This document shows positions 50,478 through 58,685 of a stretch of DNA of 64,000 bases, one piece after another. This DNA is from Micromonospora sp. CP22 (lineage in GTDB: Bacteria; Actinomycetota; Actinomycetes; Mycobacteriales; Micromonosporaceae). The stretch spans positions 3,733-67,732 of the forward strand of contig NZ_VCJO01000012.1 of the NCBI RefSeq assembly GCF_009712475.1, given 5' to 3'. The position numbers and the translations under genes were made by a program. The notes under the pieces are model-generated. The model was given only the letters and a program-made list of their open reading frames with translations, was not told where the DNA came from and ran no database searches. Position 1 is the stretch's first letter, and each line of letters begins with the position of its first letter.

Positions 50478-52208
50478 TCAGTCCGCGCAGGTGGTGGCGG
50501 GCAGCCCGGTCACCTTGACCGGGGAGCGACCGGTCGGGCGGGTCTTGCCGGCGAGCACGTCGGCGAGCGCGGCCATCGAGGCACGGCTGGACGAGTAGGT
50601 GGCCAGCAGGGTCGCCGACCGGGCCGACGCCAACACGTACGGGGTGTCCATGGCGACGGTGACGGCCGCGTCAGCCCGCAGGTCCTTCGCGCCGTCGCCG
50701 TAGCCGACCAGGTGGACGATCGTGCCTCCGCGGGGCACCACCTGCACACCTGCCGAGGTCAACGCCTCGGTCAGCAGCGCCCGGGTGTGCGCGCGCCCAC
50801 CCGACGAGGTGACGGTGACCGGGCCACGCACACCGGTGGTGTCGCACCGGCCACGCAGCACGGTCACCGCGCCGGCGGCCAGCGCCTGTGCCGCCTCGCG
50901 GTGCGCGGGGGCGCCCAGCGTGGACAGCTCCGGCGCGGGTGCGTCGCCCAGCGTGAACTTCATGGTCAGTACCCGGGTGACCGCCTCGACCAGCCGGGTC
51001 CGGGGCAGTGTGCCGTCGCGCAACGCGGTCAGCAGCCCGTCGTACGCCTGCCCGACGTGCGGGGGCATGAGGATCAGGTCGTTGCCGGCCTTCAGTGCCC
51101 GCACCGCCGCCTCGCCCGGCTCGAACCGACGGGCCGGCGGCATGTTCATCCCGTCGGTGATCACCACGCCCTGGAAGCCGAGTTCTCCGCGCAGCACCTC
51201 GGTGAGCAGCTTGTATGAGAAGGTGGCGGCCACGCCCGGGTCGATCGCGCGTACGTCGAGGTGGGCGGACATCACGGCCAGCGCACCCGCCTCGATACCG
51301 GCGGTGAACGGGGGCCATGCCTCGGCGGCGAGCTTGCCCCGGGTCTGGCCGAGCCTCGGCAGGTCCTTGTGCGAGTCGACGGCGCTGTGGCCGTGACCGG
51401 GGAAGTGTTTGAGCGTGGCCGCCACCCCGGCGGACTGTAGTCCGCGTACCGCGCCGCCGACCTGGTCGGCGGCGCGCTGCGGATGGGCACCGAACGAGCG
51501 GGATCCGATCACCGTGCTGCGGGTCACCAGCACGTCGGCCACCGGCGCGAAGTCGACGTTGATGCCCATGGCGGCCAGTTCGGTGCCGGCGGCGCGCCAG
51601 GCGGCCTCGGTCAGGTCGGGTTTTCCGGCGGCTCCGGCACCGAGCGCGCTGGGCAGCATGGTGACGCCCTCGGTGATCCGGGTGACCACGCCGTACTCCT
51701 GGTCGGTGCCGATCAGGAAGGGCGCCGCGCCCGCGGGCAGCCGTCCGGCGGCCTCCCGCAGCCCGGTGGTCAGCTGGCGGACCTGCTTCGGGTTGTCGAC
51801 GTTGGTGGTCTCCTGGTTCGACTGGGTGGGGTCGTCCGCGCTGAAGCCCACCAGGATCAGCCCACCGAGCCGGTACTTCTCGATCATCTCGGCGGGGGTG
51901 TCCACCCCGGCGAGGGCCCGGTTGCCGGCCGCCGAACCGGCCGACACCCGGGTCGCCTGGTCGCCGTAGGCGTACGGCATCAGCACCTGGCCGACCAGGT
52001 CCTCGTCGGTGAGTTCGGCGACGAGGGCGGCGGCCCGGGTGGCCGGGTCCTCAGGCGGGGCGCTGGGCGGCGGTGCGGATTCCGTCGCCGGGGTCGAGCT
52101 GGGCCCGGCCTCGGGGCGCTGGCCGGCTCCGGAGCAGCCGGCGACGAGCAGCGCGGTCACCAGGACGAGCGCGGCGACGCGCCGAGGGGTAGTCGACACG
52201 CGGACCAT
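50478..52208 (-). CDS. GH3 beta-N-acetylhexosaminidase lipoprotein (NagZ-like)
   Basis: A 576-residue lipoprotein: signal peptide and lipobox LLVAGCSG (lipidated Cys25), a disordered Pro/Ser/Ala linker, then a GH3 catalytic domain with FLIGTDQEYG, the NagZ-specific loop KHFPGHGHSAVDSH (267-280, containing the acid/base His) and the nucleophile Asp352 in VVITDGMNM. A C-terminal second domain follows. It should release N-acetylglucosamine from cell-wall or chitin fragments outside the membrane. It is convergent with fabF. The start may be the ATG at 52208 or a GTG within the next few codons. Confidence 0.9.
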   Translation of the reverse strand: MVRVSTTPRRVAALVLVTALLVAGCSGAGQRPEAGPSSTPATESAPPPSAPPEDPATRAAALVAELTDEDLVGQVLMPYAYGDQATRVSAGSAAGNRALAGVDTPAEMIEKYRLGGLILVGFSADDPTQSNQETTNVDNPKQVRQLTTGLREAAGRLPAGAAPFLIGTDQEYGVVTRITEGVTMLPSALGAGAAGKPDLTEAAWRAAGTELAAMGINVDFAPVADVLVTRSTVIGSRSFGAHPQRAADQVGGAVRGLQSAGVAATLKHFPGHGHSAVDSHKDLPRLGQTRGKLAAEAWPPFTAGIEAGALAVMSAHLDVRAIDPGVAATFSYKLLTEVLRGELGFQGVVITDGMNMPPARRFEPGEAAVRALKAGNDLILMPPHVGQAYDGLLTALRDGTLPRTRLVEAVTRVLTMKFTLGDAPAPELSTLGAPAHREAAQALAAGAVTVLRGRCDTTGVRGPVTVTSSGGRAHTRALLTEALTSAGVQVVPRGGTIVHLVGYGDGAKDLRADAAVTVAMDTPYVLASARSATLLATYSSSRASMAALADVLAGKTRPTGRSPVKVTGLPATTCAD

Positions 52209-52256
52209 CCCACCAGTTCACCGCGTACCGGGCAACTCGACCTTCGCCCGCCCGGC

Positions 52257-52748
52257 CTACCCGACCCGGGTGAGCAGGGTCACCGGCGCACCGTCCCCGG
52301 CGTGCCGGTACGGCTCCAGTTCGGCGTCCCAGGCGGTGCCGAGCGCTTTGTCGAGGGCGTGCGCGAGGGCCTCCGGTGCCCGCGCGGCAGCCATGATGCT
52401 GCGTAGCCGATCCTCGCCGATCTGGATGTCCCCGGCGGCGCCGACGGTCGCCCGGAACAGGCCCCGGCCCGGCACGTGCATGAAGCGCTCACCGTCGACG
52501 CCCGGACTGGGCTCCTCGGTGACCTCGAAACGGATCATGGGCCACTGCCGGAGGGCAGCGGCCAGTTCGGCACCCGTTCCCGGGCTACCGGTCCACCCAC
52601 ACTCGGCCCGGCGGGCGGCGGGGTCGACGGGCTGGGCAGTCCACTGCAGGTTGACCGGCGCGGCGAGGACGCGCGCGATCGCCCACTCGACGTGTGAACA
52701 CACGGCGAGCGGGGTCGAGTGGACGTATACGACGCCACGCGTTGGCAC
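52257..52748 (-). CDS. DUF3145 family protein
   Basis: A 163-residue protein matching actinobacterial DUF3145: MPTRGVVYVHSTPLAVCSHVEWAIARVL at the start, LQWTAQP, and a central MIRFEVTEEPS...RFMHVPGRGLFRA. The family is conserved near FAS genes but has no assigned function. It starts with GTG, preceded by GGGAGGTCACC. It lies 48 bp upstream of the GH3 lipoprotein gene on the same strand. Confidence 0.85.
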   Translation of the reverse strand: MPTRGVVYVHSTPLAVCSHVEWAIARVLAAPVNLQWTAQPVDPAARRAECGWTGSPGTGAELAAALRQWPMIRFEVTEEPSPGVDGERFMHVPGRGLFRATVGAAGDIQIGEDRLRSIMAAARAPEALAHALDKALGTAWDAELEPYRHAGDGAPVTLLTRVG

Positions 52749-53050
52749 GGTGACCTCCCGGAGTGCGAGGTGCGTCTTCCCCTACGACCTCGCCCGACCG
52801 GGCTTGTGGAACACATGATGACTGCTGTGACGGATGGTTCGCCAGGGAATCGGAAAATTCGCCGCCGGAATACCCGGACAGCTGATCGCGGTTCCACCTC
52901 GTGACGCCGCGATGACCAGCCGGCATCGTGGTTCGTGTACAGTTCCATCGGCGGCCTGTGCCGCGTAAGCCTCCGCGGGTCTCGCCGTGACGGCACCCGC
53001 AACAGCCCCCGGACGTTCCGTCCTCCGTACGTCTTGCAAGGAGTACCTCC
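52749..53050. other. Divergent upstream region of DUF3145 and the 109-aa gene
   Basis: About 300 bp, less GC-rich around 52801-52870 than the flanking genes. It should hold two divergent promoters. No gene, strong hairpin or known riboswitch is seen. Confidence 0.5.
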
Positions 53051-53380
53051 GTGGCGAGCAACACCTCTAAGACCGCGCGCGCGTCAGTCCGGGCCGGCCA
53101 GGCTGGCCAGGGTGGCGCCCTCAGCGTGCTGGGCGAGTTCAAGTACCTGATTCCGCTCAACGGCGGCAAGCACGCCTACGTGCGGAACCTCACCAACGGC
53201 AAGACCGCGCACCTGCGTACCGACTCCGAGGCCTTCATCGAGGAGATCCGGGTGCTGGCCGCCGCCGGTCACGCCGCCAAGATCCGTGCCGAGATCAACG
53301 GCCTCAACGCCGCCCACCCGGGCGACGGCTGGGACGCCACCGAGAAGCGCCTGGTCGAGGCCGGCGTCTTCGAGGCCTGA
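53051..53380 (+). CDS. Small conserved actinobacterial protein of unknown function
   Basis: A 109-residue protein from GTG with AAGGAG nine bases upstream. After a Ser/Ala/Gly-rich start it reads LGEFKYLIPLNGGKHAYVRNLTNGKTAHLRTDSEAFIEEIRVLAAAGH and ends in an alpha-helical part with HPGDGWDATEKRLVEAGVF. It is probably a compact alpha/beta protein and could bind nucleic acid or protein; no motif decides. It is preceded by a 300-bp upstream region and followed by a strong terminator, so it is monocistronic and possibly well expressed. Confidence 0.75.
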   Translation: MASNTSKTARASVRAGQAGQGGALSVLGEFKYLIPLNGGKHAYVRNLTNGKTAHLRTDSEAFIEEIRVLAAAGHAAKIRAEINGLNAAHPGDGWDATEKRLVEAGVFEA

Positions 53381-53417
53381 TCGGCCCAGGGCGACTCGCC
53401 CTGCGCGTACCACCTGT

Positions 53418-53450
53418 GAACGCCCGTCGGGTCGCACCCGGCGGGCGTTC
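53418..53450 (+). terminator. Terminator hairpin after the 109-aa gene
   Basis: 14-bp arms GAACGCCCGTCGGG/CCCGGCGGGCGTTC with one G-T pair and a 5-base loop, before the convergent carbonic anhydrase gene. Confidence 0.8.
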
Positions 53451-53471
53451 GCCGTTCCCGCCGCCCGCGAC

Positions 53472-54113
53472 TCACCGCTGCGGTGGGTCGAGCAGCGCCA
53501 CCTCCCCGGTGGCGAGGTCGTAGAGGGCTCCGGCGACGGCGACCCGACCGGCGGCGACCGGCGGGGCCAGCCGGGGATGGTTACGCAACTCCGTCACGGT
53601 GCGGGCCACGTGCCGGCGGACCGCGACCGGCACCACCTGCGGGTCGTCCACCCCCGCCTCGACGACCGCCGGTGCGATCCGGTCGACCAGGTGGGCCAGC
53701 GTGCCCGGCGGACGCCGGTCGGCCCGCAGCGCGTCGACCGTCGCCCGCACCGCGCCGCACCGCTCGTGGCCCAGCACCATCACCAGCGGTACGCCCAGCA
53801 CCTCGACGACGTACTCGATCGAGCCCAGGACCGCCTGGTCCAGCACGTGTCCGCCGGTACGGATCACACAGATCGCGCCGAAGGTCTGGTCGAAGATCGC
53901 CTCCAGCGGCACCCGCGAGTCGATGCAGCCCAGCACCACGGCGTACGGCTGCTGGTCACCGGAGGCGGTCGCGGCTGCCGCGCTCACGTCGTGGCCGTGC
54001 ACCGGCTGCCCACTGACGAAGCGCCGGTTGCCGGCGAGCAACTCGGCCAGGGCCGCGCGCGGCGTGCCCCCGCGCGCCTGCCCGGCGAGCGGGACTCCAC
54101 CCGTGGATGCCAT
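53472..54113 (-). CDS. Beta-class carbonic anhydrase
   Basis: A 213-residue zinc enzyme interconverting CO2 and bicarbonate. The ligands are present: Cys63-x-Asp65-x-Arg67 in LGCIDSRVP, and His116 and Cys119 in VLGHERCGAV. No signal peptide is seen, so it is cytoplasmic; it could supply bicarbonate for acetyl-CoA carboxylation, though that link is inference only. Confidence 0.93.
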   Translation of the reverse strand: MASTGGVPLAGQARGGTPRAALAELLAGNRRFVSGQPVHGHDVSAAAATASGDQQPYAVVLGCIDSRVPLEAIFDQTFGAICVIRTGGHVLDQAVLGSIEYVVEVLGVPLVMVLGHERCGAVRATVDALRADRRPPGTLAHLVDRIAPAVVEAGVDDPQVVPVAVRRHVARTVTELRNHPRLAPPVAAGRVAVAGALYDLATGEVALLDPPQR

Positions 54114-54262
54114 GTCCCCAGCCTCGCCGGATCAGCCGCCCTCGCGGAGCCGATCGACGAGATCTTCTCAACCCCCCGGTTGGCGTGTTGTCATGACGGG
54201 TAGCCGGTGTTACCGCCGGGTATCCCCGGTGTTTCGCACCCGTGTGCCCTGGGGAGGTGGCG

Positions 54263-55186
54263 ATGCCGGAGCCGACCGAGGTACGGCTGGGCGACGACGT
54301 ACGCCTGCACGTGGAAACCGCCGGTGGCACATCCGCCGAGGTCACGGTCGTGCTGCTGCACGGCTGGACCCTGGACGGGCGCGTCTGGCACCGGCAGCTG
54401 ACCGCCCTCCGGGAAACCTTCGGCTCGGTCCGGGTCGTCACCTACGACGCACGTGGGCACGGCCGGTCCAGCTGCATGGCGCTGCCCACGGCCACCCTGG
54501 CCCAGTTGGGCGACGACCTGGTCGCGGTGCTGGACACGATCGTTCCCACCGGGCCGGTGGTGCTGGTCGGCCACTCACTGGGCGGCATGACGATCATGGA
54601 GTACGCGCACCGCCACCCGGAGCACTTCTCGCGCCGCGTCGCCGGTCTGGTCTTCGTCTCCACCACCGCCGAGGGGCACACCCACACCGTCTACGGTCTC
54701 TCCCCTCGGATCACCCGGATCATCCGGCTGGCCGAGACCACCGGAGCCGGGGTACTGGCCCGCTGCGGCTCCTGGCGACCGCCCCTGGCGGTGCTGCGGG
54801 CGCTGCGTCCGAGCATTCGCTGGATGCTGTTCGGGGACCGTTGCGACCCCACGGACATCCGAATGGTCACCTCGGCGGTGGCCCGCGCCTCGCTGCGGTC
54901 GATCGGCGGGTTCCGGGCCTCCATCGGCGCCCAGCACCGGCTGGCCACCCTCGCCGCGCTGGCCCACCTGCCGACGGCGGCGCTGGTCGGCGACCGGGAC
55001 CGGCTCACCCCGCCGCCCTGCGCGGAGTCGATCGCCGCCGCGCTCCCGGCCACCGAACTGACCGTCTGCCCCGGCGCCGGGCACATGCTGATGATGGAGC
55101 GGCCCGAGAGGGTCAACGCCGCGATAGTCGGTGTGTTGCGCCGGGTTCTGGACGCTCTCCCGGCCCGGCAGCGCGTCCCCGGCTGA
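54263..55186 (+). CDS. Alpha/beta hydrolase
   Basis: A 307-residue hydrolase. Oxyanion strand VVLLHGWTLDG, nucleophile elbow VGHSLGGM, acid in LVGDRDRLTPP, and base His in PGAGHMLMMERPE. A helical lid of about 80 residues lies between. No signal peptide. Substrate unknown. GGGGAGGTGG precedes the ATG. It lies 88 bp upstream of the HelD-like gene on the same strand, but a joint role is not evident. Confidence 0.88.
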   Translation: MPEPTEVRLGDDVRLHVETAGGTSAEVTVVLLHGWTLDGRVWHRQLTALRETFGSVRVVTYDARGHGRSSCMALPTATLAQLGDDLVAVLDTIVPTGPVVLVGHSLGGMTIMEYAHRHPEHFSRRVAGLVFVSTTAEGHTHTVYGLSPRITRIIRLAETTGAGVLARCGSWRPPLAVLRALRPSIRWMLFGDRCDPTDIRMVTSAVARASLRSIGGFRASIGAQHRLATLAALAHLPTAALVGDRDRLTPPPCAESIAAALPATELTVCPGAGHMLMMERPERVNAAIVGVLRRVLDALPARQRVPG

Positions 55187-55274
55187 CGCCCCGCGAAGAT
55201 CCGGCAGACGCCTCCTCGGAGGTGGGGCGTAATCTCGTGCGGTTGGCCGGGCGGCGTCACGAGGAGAACGAGCG

Positions 55275-57389
55275 GTGGATCAGAGCACCCTGGATCAGGA
55301 GATCGCCGCCGAGCAACGGCATCTCGACCGGGTGTACGCGCGACTGGCCGAGCTGCGCCGATCCGCGGTCCGCGCCGAACGGGAGGGCTACCGGCTCGCC
55401 CGGGTCGGCAACTTCGGGGCGCTGGTCGAGCGCGACGCGATGGTCTTCCACGCCGCCCAGCGACGCCACGTGCTCGACGCCGAGTACGAGGGGCTGGTCT
55501 TCGGCCGGCTCGACCTGCGTGACGGGCAGACCTTGTACGTCGGGCGACTGGGCATCCGGGACGAGGACGCCACCACGCTGGTGGTGGACTGGCGGGCCCC
55601 GGCCGCCGCCGCGTTCTACCAGGCGACCCCGGCCGAGCCGCTCGGCGTCGTCCGACGCCGGACGATCCAGTCGAGCGGTGAGCGGGTCACCCGGATCGAG
55701 GACGACCTGCTGGACCCGGAGGCCGCGCCGCCGGACATGCCGGTGGTCGGCGACGGCGCGCTGCTGGCCACCCTGTCCCGCACCACCGGTCGCGGCATGC
55801 GCGACATCGTGGCCACCATCCAGCGCGAACAGGACGAGGCGATCCGCTCCCCCGGCTCCGGGGTGACCATCGTCTCCGGAGGCCCGGGCACCGGTAAGAC
55901 GGCGGTGGCGCTGCACCGCGCCGCGTACCTGCTCTACGCCGACCGGAGTCGGTACGCCGGAGGCGGCATCCTGGTGATCGGCCCCTCCTCGGTCTTCGTC
56001 GAGTACATCGCCTCGGTGCTGCCGTCGCTGGGCGAGGACACCGCCACCCTGCACTCGCTGGGCAGTCTGTTTCCCTCGGTGGTGGCCACTCGCACCGACC
56101 CGCCCGAGGTGGCGGCGGTCAAGGGTTCGCTGCGGATGCGTCGGGTGCTGGAGCGGGCCGCCCGGGACACGGTGCCGGACTCCCCCACCGAGCTGCGTCT
56201 GCTGTACCGGGGCACGCTGCTGCGGCTGGAGCGGGCCGAATTGGAGGCCATCCGGAACCGGGCGCTGCCCCGGGGTGCCCGCCGCAACGAGGTGCGTCGC
56301 GCCGGTTTCGACGGCGTGCTGGCCGCCCTCTGGTCGCAGGCCCGCCGACTCGGCATCGGCGGGCTACCCGAGCAGCGTGCCTTCGAGGACGAGCTGATCG
56401 AGCGGACGGACTTCCGTGACTTCCTGAAGGCGTGGTGGCCACGGCTGCATCCGCGCCATGTGCTCGCCTGGTTGGCCGATCCACAGCGGCTGCGTCGCTA
56501 CGGCGGTGGCGTGCTGTCCGGTGCCGAGATCCGGCTGCTCGCCGAGGCGTACCAGACGTCGGCGACGGAGGGTCTGACCGTCGCCGACGTCGCGCTGCTG
56601 GACGAGTTGGACGCGCTGCTGGGCAAGCCGATGCGCCCCGCCCGACGGAAGCGGGATCCGTTCCAACTGGCCGGCGGGGTCCGTGAGCTGAGCACCTTCG
56701 CCGACCGGCAGCGGGCCGCCCGGCAGGCCGCCCGGGAACGTCCCGAGGACTACCGCGACTACGCCCACGTGGTGGTCGACGAGTCCCAGGACGTCTCGCC
56801 GATGCAGTGGCGGATGGTGGGTCGGCGCGGGCGACTGGCGTCCTGGACGGTGGTGGGTGACCCGGCGCAGACCGCGTGGACGGGGGATCCGCAGGAGTTG
56901 ACCCGCGCCCGTGACCAGGCGCTCGGTCGCCGTCGGCGGCACCGGTTCACGCTCACCACGAACTACCGCAACTCGGCGGAGATCTTCGCGGTGGCGGCGC
57001 GCGAGATCCGCCGGGCGTACCCGGATCTCGCGTTGCCCACCGCGGTCCGTTCCACCGGCATCGACCCGGTCCAGCTCGAGGTGCCCGCGCCGGAGTTGGC
57101 GACCACCGTCGTCACGGCGGCCAGTGCCCTGCTCGGCGAGGTCGAGGGCACCGTCGGCGTGATCACCCCGGTGCCCCGGCGGGATCAGGTCGCGGCCTGG
57201 CTGGGCGCGCTCGGCGGGGAGCGGTTGCAGGTGGTGACCAGCCTGGAGGCCAAGGGCATGGAGTACGACGGGGTGGTGCTGGTCGCGCCGAGTGAGATCC
57301 GGGCGGAGCCGGGCTCCGGTGTCCGGACGCTCTACGTCGCGCTGTCCCGGGCCACCCAGCGGCTGACCACCGTCGACCCGACCGGGTGA
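55275..57389 (+). CDS. helD: HelD-like RNA polymerase-associated helicase
   Basis: A 704-residue superfamily I ATPase of the HelD type. The N-terminal coiled arm (EIAAEQRHLDRVYARLAEL) and a beta region precede the Walker A GGPGTGKTAVALHRAAYLLY (202-209 for the core). Later come HVVVDESQDVSPMQW, VGDPAQTAWTG, TTNYRNSAEI and the C-terminal MEYDGVVLVAPSEI and LYVALSRATQRL motifs. HelD proteins release stalled RNA polymerase from nucleic acid; actinobacterial relatives also displace rifamycins from polymerase. GTG start after GAGGAGAACG. Some UvrD-like DNA helicases look similar, but the N-terminal arm supports HelD. Confidence 0.88.
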   Translation: MDQSTLDQEIAAEQRHLDRVYARLAELRRSAVRAEREGYRLARVGNFGALVERDAMVFHAAQRRHVLDAEYEGLVFGRLDLRDGQTLYVGRLGIRDEDATTLVVDWRAPAAAAFYQATPAEPLGVVRRRTIQSSGERVTRIEDDLLDPEAAPPDMPVVGDGALLATLSRTTGRGMRDIVATIQREQDEAIRSPGSGVTIVSGGPGTGKTAVALHRAAYLLYADRSRYAGGGILVIGPSSVFVEYIASVLPSLGEDTATLHSLGSLFPSVVATRTDPPEVAAVKGSLRMRRVLERAARDTVPDSPTELRLLYRGTLLRLERAELEAIRNRALPRGARRNEVRRAGFDGVLAALWSQARRLGIGGLPEQRAFEDELIERTDFRDFLKAWWPRLHPRHVLAWLADPQRLRRYGGGVLSGAEIRLLAEAYQTSATEGLTVADVALLDELDALLGKPMRPARRKRDPFQLAGGVRELSTFADRQRAARQAARERPEDYRDYAHVVVDESQDVSPMQWRMVGRRGRLASWTVVGDPAQTAWTGDPQELTRARDQALGRRRRHRFTLTTNYRNSAEIFAVAAREIRRAYPDLALPTAVRSTGIDPVQLEVPAPELATTVVTAASALLGEVEGTVGVITPVPRRDQVAAWLGALGGERLQVVTSLEAKGMEYDGVVLVAPSEIRAEPGSGVRTLYVALSRATQRLTTVDPTG

Positions 57390-57415
57390 GACCACGCGTC
57401 GAACCCACCCGACGA

Positions 57416-57444
57416 TTGCACACATAGCGATGTTGGCATAGATC
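57416..57444 (+). promoter_or_regulatory. Possible sigma-A-type promoter of CDF gene
   Basis: TTGCAC, 17 bp, then TAGATC, ending 35 bp before the GTG of the metal transporter, in a short AT-richer stretch. It fits actinobacterial housekeeping promoters loosely (-10 TAGNNT would need a final T). Confidence 0.4.
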
Positions 57445-57479
57445 TGCCCGCCGCCCGACGGACGGCGCAAGGTGTCTGG

Positions 57480-58397
57480 GTGGGCACCGGCCATGACCAC
57501 CACCACGCTGCGGTGTCGAACGCCGCACACCGCCACTCTGGCCGACTGTGGGCAGCGTTTGCCCTGCTCAGCACGCTGATGGTGATCGAGGCCGGCACCG
57601 CACTGCGAACCGGTTCGCTGGCCCTGCTCTCCGACGCCGGGCACATGTTCACCGACGTGCTGGGCATCGGAATGGCCCTCGCGGCCGTCGCCGCCACACG
57701 CCGGGCCAACACCGATCCGCAACGCACCTTCGGGCTGTACCGGCTGGAGGTGCTCGCGGCCCTGGCCAACGCCGTGCTGCTCTCCGGCGTCGCGGTGTAC
57801 GTGGTGATCGAGGCGGCCCGCCGGTTCGGCGATCCCCCCGAGGTGCTCACCGACCCGGTACTGGTGGTGGCGACCCTCGGCCTGCTCGCCAACGTCGCCG
57901 CCTTCGCCCTCCTGCGCCCGGGGGCACGGGAGAGCATCAACCTGCGCGGGGCCTACCTGGAGGTGCTGGGCGATCTGCTCGGCTCCCTGGGCGTGATCGC
58001 GTCCGCCCTGCTGATCGCCGCGACCGGCTGGTGGTGGGCCGATCCGCTGGTGGCGGTCGCGATCGCCGGGTTCATCCTGCCCCGGACGTGGCGGCTGGGA
58101 CGGGCGGCGGTGCGCATCCTGGTCCAGGCCGCACCGGAGCACCTTCAGGTCACCGCGGTACACGACCGGCTGGCCGCGGTGCCCGGGGTGGCCGGGGTGC
58201 ACGACCTGCACGTCTGGACGCTGACCTCCGGCATGGAGGTCGCCTCGGCACACTTGACCATCACGCCGGGCACCGACGTCGGGGCCGTGCTCGCGGCGGC
58301 TCGCGCGGCGCTGCACGAGGACTTCCAGATCGAGCACGCGACCCTCCAGATCGAGCCGCGCTCGGATCCTGGAGACTGCGGTGCCGCCCGGTGGTGA
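57480..58397 (+). CDS. Cation diffusion facilitator metal exporter (CzcD/ZitB-like)
   Basis: A 305-residue CDF transporter. A His-rich N-terminus (GHDHHHAAVSNAAHRH) is followed by six membrane helices, with the zinc-site HxxxD-type motif SLALLSDAGHMFTDVLG in helix 2 and its partner LEVLGDLLGSLGV in helix 5. The cytoplasmic C-terminal domain has VHDLHVWTLTSGMEVASAHLTI. It exports Zn(II) or similar divalent cations in exchange for protons. It lies 90 bp after helD with its own probable promoter. No metalloregulator is adjacent. Confidence 0.92.
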   Translation: MGTGHDHHHAAVSNAAHRHSGRLWAAFALLSTLMVIEAGTALRTGSLALLSDAGHMFTDVLGIGMALAAVAATRRANTDPQRTFGLYRLEVLAALANAVLLSGVAVYVVIEAARRFGDPPEVLTDPVLVVATLGLLANVAAFALLRPGARESINLRGAYLEVLGDLLGSLGVIASALLIAATGWWWADPLVAVAIAGFILPRTWRLGRAAVRILVQAAPEHLQVTAVHDRLAAVPGVAGVHDLHVWTLTSGMEVASAHLTITPGTDVGAVLAAARAALHEDFQIEHATLQIEPRSDPGDCGAARW

Positions 58398-58549
58398 CGA
58401 GCGCATTCCCGAAAAGGGATCATCGTCCGTTTTTGTCTGTTCTACTAGTCAACAACTGAACACCAGGAGTAACAGCAGCTGCACCGGTCACAGAGGCACC
58501 GGTAGGCTCGGACCCGGCCTCCGCCAGGCGGCGCCCACCGGCGCCGGCG

Positions 58550-58676
58550 GCGGCCGCCGCCTAATCGCCCACCAGGGCGAACCGGGGAACCATGTTCCTG
58601 GGGTGTATCCGCGTCAGCGGTAGGGATCTTCCGTCCCGAACCCGTCAGCTAACCCGGTCGGCGGCTGACGGAAGGA
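58550..58676 (+). ncRNA. Cyclic di-AMP riboswitch (ydaO-yuaA type)
   Basis: The leader carries the conserved blocks of the ydaO/c-di-AMP aptamer in order: GGCGAACCGGGGAACCAtg-like, CTGGGGTGTATCC, GGTAGGGATCTTCCGTCCC and GAACCCGTCAGCTAACC. A closing stem can form between GCCGCCG (58553-58559) and CGGCGGC (58659-58665), and the ribosome site GAAGGA (58671-58676) follows directly. c-di-AMP binding usually turns expression off, and in Streptomyces such switches control cell-wall hydrolases (rpfA, nlpC-type). Exact ends are approximate. Confidence 0.85.
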
Positions 58677-58685
58677 CATGTGCAC

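Noticed and set aside
56364..58406. 680-codon minus-strand frame opposite helD and the CDF gene
   Set aside because: It spans the intergenic region and two well-identified genes on the other strand, with no ribosome site or motif.
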